This document shows, piece after piece, positions 55,882-64,000 of a DNA stretch of 64,000 nucleotides. This DNA is from Macrocystis pyrifera. Lineage: Eukaryota > Sar > Phaeophyceae > Laminariales > Laminariaceae. The position numbers and the translations under genes are program-made. The DNA lies in contig JASSKH010000003.1 in NCBI GenBank assembly GCA_031763025.1, positions 4,392,718 to 4,456,717 of the forward strand, given 5' to 3'. Numbering within the stretch: the first letter of the stretch is position 1; each line of letters begins with the position of its first letter. Below the pieces are notes generated by a model. That model was given only the letters and a program-made list of their open reading frames with translations. It was not told the DNA's origin and made no database searches.

Positions 55882-56054
55882 AGGCTGGAGTCGAGAGTTC
55901 GACGTCGCCAGTTGGGGATGGAGTTTGACTCAGGTTTACGGATGTTAGCAGGGTTGCTACTGGAGCAGCCCCGGGGGTCTGCCCCTCTCTCCACCCCCCT
56001 TGCTCCGAGCGGGGGGGTGCGCATTAGTATGATACAACTTCGATAGCAAATGCA
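55882..56054. repeat. B1 direct repeat of the plus-strand element
   Basis: Matches 56920-57094 from aggctggagtcgagagttcg to tagcaaatgca, with over 90 percent of positions agreeing by eye. It lies about 215 bp after the recombinase. Confidence 0.85.
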
Positions 56055-56919
56055 AAGCGGAGTATTAATATTTGTTTTGTATGTACGAGAGAAGTTGACC
56101 AATCAGATCAACACGGGTTGTTGTGCTCGTGTAGTCCAAAGCGCACCTGGGACCGGTTTTGCTGTAGCAGTTGACTCGCGATCGAGAGGACGCAGCGAGG
56201 CAGGGTCGTCAAGACAGGTCCAAGGTGTGGTAAAGATCGGTTTAGCTTCCCACCCACCCGCCAGTGTTTTAGAGGGAGTCCGCGGAGAGGGAGTTACCTA
56301 GACGCAGCAGTGTATGACGTATTGGCTGCTGTTCGGTGTACGTACTTTGTTGGCGCCGTTGTTGGCATCCGAGTGTCGCAGATTGCGCAGGGTGAGGGAG
56401 GGACTAGCCGCCGTAAGGTTTGTGTTCTGATGCACGATACGCGGTCTGTAAGGGGCGTGGTGTCGGGTGCATCAGCTGTTGGCATGGCGCGGGGGACGTT
56501 GCTGTTTATTTTACTGTGTTCGGCTCGCGCTTCCCCAAGCTGGGGGCGTTCTTCCCCCGTCCGGGGACATGTTTTACTTGACGCGTAAAATACAGCGGAG
56601 TGATTGTCGCCTTTTCTGCGTGCACGTCATGGCGTCGCGTCATCAGCTCGGATTTGCGCGCAATCTGCAACGTGGGATAGAGGCCTTTATCCGTAGGAGG
56701 GATGGCAGGGGGCGTTGAGTATATTGTATATTGTTTACGTTTTCGTCTGTGTGCATTGGTATGTATACGCCATGTATATACTGCGCTTTATTTTTGTGCA
56801 TTTTTCATGCATATTACTTATACGGTTTTTGTTGTTATGTATGTTTTTGTGTATACGTTCCGTATATATTTGTTCTTACTTGGTATTTGCCTCTGTATGT
56901 ATTGTCATTCCAGTCTGTT
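56055..56919. repeat. A2-like interval of the plus-strand element
   Basis: By analogy with split-direct-repeat elements this 865-bp interval should equal the element's 5' terminal repeat, which is missing here because of 5' truncation. It contains no convincing gene. The second half is T/AT-rich (tatacg and gtatat words). Confidence 0.5.
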
Positions 56920-57094
56920 AGGCTGGCGTCGAGAGTTCGACGTCGCCAGTTGGGGATGGGGTTTGACTCAGGTTTACGGATGACAGCAGGGGGTTGCTAC
57001 TGGAGCAGCCCCGGGGGTCTGCCCCTTTCTCCACTTCCCTTGCTCCGAGCGGGCGGGTGCGCATTAATATGATACAACTTCGAAAGCAAAATGC
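56920..57094. repeat. B2 direct repeat of the plus-strand element
   Basis: Second copy of the repeat at 55882-56054, offset by 1038 bp. It is the presumed 3' end of the element. Confidence 0.85.
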
Positions 57095-57354
57095 AGAACA
57101 CAGTGAAAACAAAGAAGAGTACTGGCCGTACGATACAAGGTCAACATAACAAACCACGTCAAAAAAACCACACTCCATCAAATACGAACCGACAACGAAA
57201 GTGCAAACAACCTAAACAACAAAGCCCTAAAAGCCACACAAACATCGTGCAAGGTTTTGCAAATCTGAGTGCACGTGACAACCTTCCACTTGGCAGCAAT
57301 CGAACACGCAAACAACAACGTAAGCAACAAAAACTGGCAACAGCAACACACAGA

Positions 57355-57450
57355 GGGATCGAACCTCATCTAGAGGAGTAAGGCGGCCAGCGCTACGTTG
57401 CGGTGGATCGGTTTACTTTCGTAACTGCCCCAGTTACTCCTGCTGCGCCT
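57355..57450 (-). repeat. tRNA-like sequence with perfect B box
   Basis: The minus strand contains gaggttcgatccctc, a T-arm with a 4-bp stem and canonical ggttcgatcc B box, preceded by gtagcgctggccgccttact resembling a tRNA D-arm/anticodon-arm stretch. The acceptor strands do not pair, so a SINE or pseudo-tRNA is more likely than a functional gene. Confidence 0.4.
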
Positions 57451-60400
57451 CCTTCGACATCTATCGTCCCTGTCCCCCGCCGACCCCCGAGCGAAGCGCC
57501 CAATAATTCCGTTGATGCCCACTTGGTGACTCGTTGGCAAGTTGTTTAGGATGTTTCTACTACTCCATAGCGAGTTAGAAGCGCATGTACCGCTCGATCT
57601 TCCTTCAGCTCGTCTGTACGGCTCCACGCTCCCAGGTTCTTCGCTGCCAGCGATCCAGATCTTAGTTTCGGTTGGCAAATTGAACAGCGGTAGGTGTAAT
57701 CTCGCGGTAACCAATCGACTGTCGTTCGTGCCCCCTCCGGTAGCCCTTGCCCCCCACCTCCTCCCCAAAAATCTCTCGCTTCAGTATTTCTCGTTACCCA
57801 TAGGAATCATACGAGCCTCAAACCCCGCGAAACCCACCCTCCGTGTACGAACTGCTGTTACGGCGCAGTCAGTCAAAAGCGAGCGCGACTGTGTAGGATA
57901 GCACGCGGAAGTCTGACTCGTTGTGGCCTCACGTCATATACAGCATGGTCTCCAGTACGTCAGCGATGAGCATCCGTGCATTGCATGTAGTGGCAGGCCA
58001 CACAGCTTGATATGTGCGTTGGTAGATAGTACGCGCCGGTTTGGTTTCCACCCTGTCTTTCACGACAGTGTGCGAAGGGTCCATACCTTAGATTAGAAAT
58101 ACAACCAACACCCACTTGGACCAGCTCCACGTACTGAGGCAGCCACAACATAGAAGAAGAAAGAATATACTGCCGTATAAACGGGGCGGTTTAGGGTTAG
58201 GTACGTATAGTCCAACTGTCCCTAGGAAAATGGCATGCCCAAAGCCAACCGGTTACTTGGTATGCATGCTTTTGAACGGTGCCACCGCGACATCCGACGT
58301 GTTTTGAACCTTCACAAGAATACGCTGCAAAACTACAGAAATACCTAATATTTCGCGAAAGGTGGGAAATGGCCTATAGCCCCGAGGAAGAGTCTCTTCA
58401 CTGACGCGCCCCACAATGCACATCTCAATTTATTCCATCAAATTATAGGCGCCAATCAAAACAAACAAATTGACGTATATCCGATCCAACACTGCCTGTT
58501 GATGGTGGAATTGTTAGCTGCACACGGCCTATATGCCGCCGGATACATCTATCCACCACAAGTTGCGCCTGCGGGAAACTCCGATCTCAATCAACGCACA
58601 AGATCCCGAAAGTGCTCCGTCCGGGGTGTTGCTGGCGGGACGAATCACGTAGCTGCGACACATACATCATCCCCGGGGAAGCCAATCAGCGTATTTCCCT
58701 CTCCAACTTCGCCCACGGTGCAGCCGGCGCTGTCCATGTCGTCCTGTACAAGAATCAATGGCATAAACGGCACATACGTAGTGGCAGACCGGCGAATCCA
58801 ATAAGTCACCAATGCTAGCGTGTTCGAATGTGGCGACTCGGTTTAACCGAGTGTATCAAGTCGTGCGGGCATGAAGCGCAAGCGCGACTTCGCACAATCT
58901 TCTCGCCCACGAACAGAGAAAACATACTATTCATATGCCAGCATGGCACACTACATGCACCAGGCACGGCGTGAAGAGGAAACAACTAGCGATCAACACA
59001 AAGATGTACAGTCTCGAGTGGGTGGAGGCTTCGAGCATGCCTGACGATGGGCAGCCAATTGACTTTGCAACATCGCGAAGGGCTCGAGCCCACGAAACGC
59101 GCAGTCATGCAATAACGGACGGACCTACAACCTACCCCGTCCGTGGTGTCCACAGTGTTGTCCACGAAGCGCACAGCGGACGGCCTCTCGAAGGTAAGCG
59201 AGCCAAACCCAGAGTCGCCAAGGGCGCGGCTGCGTAAGACGAAACGTAAAAAGGCACGACGAATACGGGGGAAGGCCGCGCGTGTCACGGGTAACTTTCC
59301 TTGTTGCGTGTTTTTTTTCTGGTTGCGTGAAATGTATCGGGAGAATAGTAATTTCTACTTCGAATGGCATGCGTTGGTTGTCGCGCCATTGGGCACGGAA
59401 TCGGGGGGGCACTAGCCGTTCAACCGAAAAATACTCAGGAGACAGCAATTTGTACCCTTGACAGACATCAATTCTGCCTTGACTTCACTTGACTAGCACC
59501 ATACACCTGCTTGGTAGGTTATAGAGTGTCATAGCGTGGAACACTCCGCCCTATACCCTTGATAGTGCACGTTTTTCCTTGCCTGGCTTGTCTCCTTACA
59601 TTGTTTTGTTCAACAGGGTGGCTCTAAAATGCTATCATGCATCGCCTTGAACACCTAAAACAATAAACGTTTGTGGTAATTTCGAAAAAGCTCACCTTTC
59701 GGAGAACAGGACGGAAAAGGCGCCGCCAGATTCAACAGCAGAGTTTCCCCTGAACGTTACCCCCCTTCTGAACCTGTCAAGGCGGACAGACACGACATAC
59801 GGGCGATCAGTCGGGTGGCTGACCTCGGGCGACATTGGTTTGTTCTACAGCAGTAGCGAAACTCGGTAGGAAAGCCGAAGACCTACGGCATACGTGTCTA
59901 CCCGCGTATTTGTGCTCACTAAACGAAACGTGACAATAACGCCATGCCGTTTGCGAGAAGGAAGTACTCCGCGTTTAGTTGGACGCAAAGACGGCTTGCA
60001 GTACGAGGCAGCTCATACCTCTTCTTGAGGAAGATATGGTAGAGGCGAAGGAGCTATATTAGCAGATTTCCCCACAAACAACGTTGAATATGCAGGGCTT
60101 ATATGTTTTACACCCGCAAGACACGACGCCTACCCGATTACTGGTGGGTGGTCAACGCTCCCCCGCGTCCTTGAGCACACACACACCCGAACTTAGCGGT
60201 CTTCGTCCTTACGTATACATATATATACTTAGGTTCTTTGGAATCAACTTTATTCTACAGGTAACTACGAAATGCCCGCGCTACCCAAAGACATGTTTCA
60301 CAACACTCACGTCACGTCTCCACCGTCAACAGCGATGGCACCACCGTTGCCCTCGGAGAAGTTGTTGTTGAACTGCACAGCTCTTCGGAATCTGTGACCA

Positions 60401-62416
60401 CCAAACAAAGTACAACCAGGAATAGGCGTGCCACACGCTCATATTTGTGAATGTAATGTGATGAACCAGAGCGAACTGTACTTGACCCGGACGTCAAACT
60501 AAGCCTTTGCGCCATTATTCTCGTCAGGCGTATATATATGGCCAAGCAGTAAGACCGACACGTGGCAGTCGTGTCTGTGGACACTCACAGCAGATACCTG
60601 CAGTGATCCATTGCCCAGTAAGTGCTCTGTGAATCGACGTCCAATGCAAGCTGCCGCCAAAGACATCCACGTTTGTCGTCAAGATCGAACTACCACTATC
60701 GAGACACAGAAGTTGCTGCGCTAGTGAAAGCTCAACAAGAGCAAACGTTCGTACCATAGTAATTTGCACTACACGTGCGTATGGTGCCCAACGAACGCGT
60801 GAGGTTCGTGTCGAGCAGAATGCGATGCACTCACGTCATTGATCCGAACTGGTTTCGAATAGCGCCACCGTTTGCCCCAGCTGCGTTGTCATTGAAGCGC
60901 GCCCTTCCGTTGAAGCTATGGGTTGGGAACGGCAGGGTTGCAGGGGACCAGCGTCATTACGTGCACCGGAACATCCCGTGTTATTTTCCAAAGGGAAGGG
61001 GCGGATTGCTGCGTGTATCCGACCTATACACGAGCGACACATCCCATCCTACATAGTTTGAGGACAAACATTTGACCCAATCATTGAAACAAGGAGTACT
61101 ACAGCATGGCGGGGTGTGGGGTCACGTCTTTGTATTTCTCATGACCGTATGATACGCTCGAATAGTGCTTTCCGAGGAGTCCTTGATGTAATCTGCTATT
61201 CCGCACAACGTGTCGCCTCCGATACCAAGCCAGACAAATGTTTTCTTGCCCAGCTACAGTATACCCCATTGCCAGATGGCGCTGTATAATGCAGACAATT
61301 CCAGCAAATGCTTAGGTCGGGATCGCTCGAGTAGTGGGGTCGATCAACGTTAGCAAGGGCGGCGGCTCACGTCATTTCTCCGTTGTTGTACACCGGCGGG
61401 GCTTCAGCGTTGGTGCACCTGCTGCTGCTGTCTGAGCGACTCCACTTCGTTGGTTGGTTTGCGCTCAGTCAACCATGGGAATTTCTCTAGTGTTTTTTTT
61501 CCTGATAGGGTAGCCGCGGCTCCACGCTTTCTTGTCCGTGCGTTAGATCTTAATATTTATTTCTCGTGGTTTTTGCTTTTTTGTCTTAGTTAAGGGCACG
61601 GTGGCTCTTATCCACCCCCCTCCACCCCCGTGTATCCGGGCGACTCTAATATCTAGATGTTCTGCTGCAGGATAGAAACCCCGGCGTTGTTTTTTGGCAT
61701 GCTCTGCATTTATTTTGGACAACACCTTCGGCTAGTTCGTGCCTCTGCAGAGAGCTAGCGGATGTCTGAATCTGCAGCGGTTAGTTTGCGATCTGTTGTC
61801 GACATCGGCCGCACGCAGGTTCTGTCTCAACCAACGGAGGTCTACACCTCGATTTTTTGGGGTGCTGCACGCAGTGGTGGAAATCGGTCGATGCTCGGAA
61901 GGCACATATTATTGACTGAAAAAAAATCGACGGGTGCACTGAAGTAAATATGGGGCTCCTTCCTTGATGGAGGAACCGCAGGAAAAAAATGGTGCACTTC
62001 TTACCAAATGAACATTTTTGCACTTCACTAGCTTGCGGACAGCTACTTACTGTATACAGCTCCTCGAAACTCGAAACCACCCGCGGCACGCGAACTCGAG
62101 GCACGGTGCTGATAGGGTGTGTGTGAGGGCGTCGGATTCACAAAAGATATAGGAGTCGCACGAAGTCAGAAACGACTCACGAGAGGTGATTTCGTGTGCT
62201 CGAAGTTGCGAGTCGGCAGCAGCAGCGGCAGCAGCAGCAACACAAAAATGCTGCAGAATCGCTTATTCCTAGGTAGGGTCTCTAGGAGCAAAATTAAAAA
62301 CCTGTCCCACAGAACAAAATACCAAAAAACAGTACACCAGTGTTTTTTTTTTTTTTGCCATTTTGCGGTACATTTTTTTCAAACCAGGTAGTCAGGGTAC
62401 ACTAAACGAGGTCCCC
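57451..62416. other. unassigned DNA
   Basis: About 5 kb without a gene, repeat or RNA that I can support. ORFs up to 119 codons (57542-57901 plus) exist but show no recognised motif, and no splice-bounded exon stood out. Confidence 0.4.
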
Positions 62417-62418
62417 TA

Positions 62419-62707
62419 GCAATCTGGGAGAAGGGATCTTTAGGTTGGTAGGCTGTTCAGGTATTTTGGTCCCTGTTGGGATCAAGGTACGAGCGAAGAC
62501 CCAACCCAACCCCTGACCCTAACCGTAACCCTAACCCTGACCCCAAACCGCAGCCAAAACGGGCCAAAACTGGCCATAAACGCGGCTGCGCCGCGTTTGC
62601 ATCGAACCAGGAAATTTCTGAATTGCAGACGACGATTCCGAAGTGCAGACTGCGCTACGCAATTTTTAAGTCAAAAACACCCCTAAAGATCCCTTCTCCC
62701 AGATTGC
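62419..62707. mobile_element. 289-bp terminal-inverted-repeat element (MITE-like)
   Basis: Perfect 26-bp inverted repeats occupy 62419-62444 (gcaatctgggagaagggatc...) and 62682-62707, flanked on each side by TA (62417-62418 and 62708-62709). Perfect arms with a TA duplication are typical of Tc1/mariner-type MITEs. Inside, 62511-62547 contains telomere-like gaccctaaccgtaaccctaa. No coding capacity. Confidence 0.75.
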
Positions 62708-62709
62708 TA

Positions 62710-62844
62710 AACCTACTCCACTAAACCCAACTTAGATGACGTGTTCTGTCATGGTATACCTTTTTCTGGTAAAATGTCGAAGTCTGGTGTAGCTTGCAAT
62801 TACGAACGAAAACCGCGTTCATGAATACAAGCGCTTTATCGTGT
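62710..62844. other. short unassigned spacer
   Basis: Nothing recognised. Confidence 0.4.
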
Positions 62845-63487
62845 TCATACGAATAGACAAGCGTAGATTATATTTCTGAACAAACACCTCACGAACGAGA
62901 AAAATGCCAAAAAAGGGCGAAACCGAGGAAAAACGTTAAATAATCGACAAACCGAAAACGAAAAAATAGACAAAAGAACTCAATAAATTTATCGACCAAA
63001 CATCCCAAAACAAGATAGGAAATAATCAAAAATGAGCGAGATATTCGCGAAAAACGGATGAAAACGACTAAAAAATCGCGAAAATGGGGGGTTCATCGTG
63101 AATTCTTCGAAAAACGAACTTGCAAGCGGTGCTTCACGTGCGTCCCCTTCTACAACTCATACAAATAGTCAAGCGTTGCTTATATTTATGAACAAATACC
63201 TCACGAATGAGAAAAATACCAAAAAACTGGCGAAACCGAGGAAAAACAGTCAAGAATCAGCAAAAAAAAAAAAAACGAAAACGAAAAAAAAAAAACGTAA
63301 AAAAAGAACGACCAAAAATCCAAAAAAAAGTGGAAAATAATCCAAATTGAGCGAGATATTCGCGGAAAAACGGACAAAAACGGCTAAACAATCTAAAAAA
63401 ATGGGGTAAATATGACTTATTCGAAAACGAACATGAAAAGCGGTGCTTTACGTGTGTCGCCTTCCACAACTCATACGAATAGTCAAG
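62845..63487. repeat. 313-bp AT-rich tandem repeat, two units and the start of a third
   Basis: The word tcatac(g/a)aatag begins units at 62845, 63157 and 63471 (periods 312 and 314). Within the units, gagcgagatattcgcg and acctcacgaa recur in register. The third unit is cut after 17 bp by the LTR-like repeat that starts at 63488. Confidence 0.85.
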
Positions 63488-63983
63488 TGTGAAGCGGGGC
63501 CCGAGGTAGTGGTAAGGGTAAGGGACGCAGGTGGTTCTGGCAGCTGGAGAGCAGTGCTTCGCTTCCTCTGATTTCGATCTTCTTATTGATTGCGAGGGCT
63601 GAGGAGGTGCTCTGGTAGAGAAGTGAGAGGTAGGGGGGTGGGACTCGATGCCCAGATAAACTCGTCCCACCCCACGCCACAAGCTCTACCTAAATTCCTC
63701 TTATCTGATGTACTCCTACATAACTTTCCCATATGGCTATCGATCGTTTTTCTGCTAATATAAGAACTTCTCACTTCGTGGTCCTATCTGCGTGAAGAAA
63801 CATTACTCTCGTCTAACGGGTCATCCGCCCTAGGGAACATTCCTAAAAGAACGTTACTCTCGACTGACGGAATATCCGCCGGGTTAATCCGTTGTTTGGA
63901 TTATTCCCGTATTCGTGAGACTACAAGACTGCAGCATATTATCTATAGCTATAGCCCATGACTACTACTCCACTCATATCACA
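63488..63983. repeat. LTR-like repeat, family B copy 3, at the window edge
   Basis: Begins tgtgaagcggggcccg and ends tatcaca like copy 1. The last 17 bases of the window (ttagcccacccggaata) match the bases that follow copy 2, so this may be the 5' LTR of an element continuing beyond the window. Confidence 0.75.
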
Positions 63984-64000
63984 TTAGCCCACCCGGAATA

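Larger units (their letters stand above)
53577..57094 (+). mobile_element. second tyrosine-recombinase retroelement family, 5'-truncated
   Basis: Homology begins just downstream of where YVDD would lie and runs through the RT C-terminus, RNase H and a tyrosine recombinase, then a direct repeat pair. Residues are diverged from the 22.5-43.5 kb family, but block order and many motifs are the same (SLASDYFRLLGERGASDPPL, REGRW). The tail reads B1 (55882-56054), an 865-bp A2-like interval, B2 (56920-57094). Frameshifts, stops and lost catalytic residues mark it as dead. Confidence 0.75.

Noticed and set aside
56702-57072. Membrane-protein-like ORFs rich in Tyr, Phe, Ile and Cys
   Set aside because: They arise from T-rich sequence inside the A2-like interval of the plus-strand retroelement, in three overlapping frames at once.

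Overview
The window reads as intergenic, transposon-packed DNA of a eukaryote. There are no operons, ribosomal RNA genes or long clean host genes. Splice-like signals, copia-type LTR retrotransposons, tyrosine-recombinase (DIRS/PAT/Ngaro-type) retrotransposons, a hAT-like DNA transposon, satellites and microsatellites fill most of it. The mix of copia and tyrosine-recombinase retroelements, moderate-to-high GC and small phased exons would fit a large-genome alga such as a brown alga. That assignment is inference with low confidence.

Layout. 0-1.7 kb: one probable internal host exon (260-428), a 100-bp tandem duplication and an assembly gap of 100 N. 1.75-5.5 kb: a broken copia element (gag, protease, reverse transcriptase, RNase H) with no integrase. 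6-9 kb: an orphan terminal repeat of a tyrosine-recombinase element and a 500-bp solo-LTR-like repeat. 9.5-20.7 kb: a nested block with TTCCA/TGGAA-rich DNA, a gag-protease scrap, a 55-bp minisatellite and a frameshifted copia element that has a canonical DD35E integrase, all enclosed by a 415-bp inverted repeat pair. 21.2-21.7 kb: a (TAC)n array of about 430 bp.

22.5-31.4 kb and 34.1-43.5 kb: two copies of one large tyrosine-recombinase retrotransposon, both with coding strand minus. The order in coding sense is terminal repeat A1, a leader of about 3 kb made largely of degenerate tandem repeats, Gag with a CCCH zinc finger, RT-RNase H, tyrosine recombinase, then terminal repeat B. The second copy keeps the complete split-direct-repeat tail B1-A2-B2. 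Neither copy is coding-competent throughout. Copy 1 keeps an uninterrupted recombinase but has stops in Gag and RT. Copy 2 lost the RT catalytic core through a 421-bp deletion at a 7-bp microhomology. Between the copies lie two degenerate tRNA-like units and otherwise unassigned DNA.

43.8-46.8 kb: a 3.0-kb hAT-like element with a perfect 8-bp target duplication, GGGACGG-rich subterminal arrays at both ends, a nested LTR-like repeat and an intron-like ORF. 47.9-50.2 kb: a compact non-autonomous LTR element with 265-bp LTRs and a perfect 5-bp target duplication. 53.6-57.1 kb: a 5'-truncated, plus-strand tyrosine-recombinase retroelement of a different family with its own B1-A2-B2 tail. 57-62.4 kb: mostly unassigned. 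62.4-64 kb: a 289-bp TIR element with telomere-like DNA inside, a 313-bp tandem repeat, and another LTR-like repeat that runs to the window edge.

The most distinctive system is the tyrosine-recombinase retroelement family: split direct repeats, a CCCH-finger Gag, and a conserved 2-kb repeat array in its leader.
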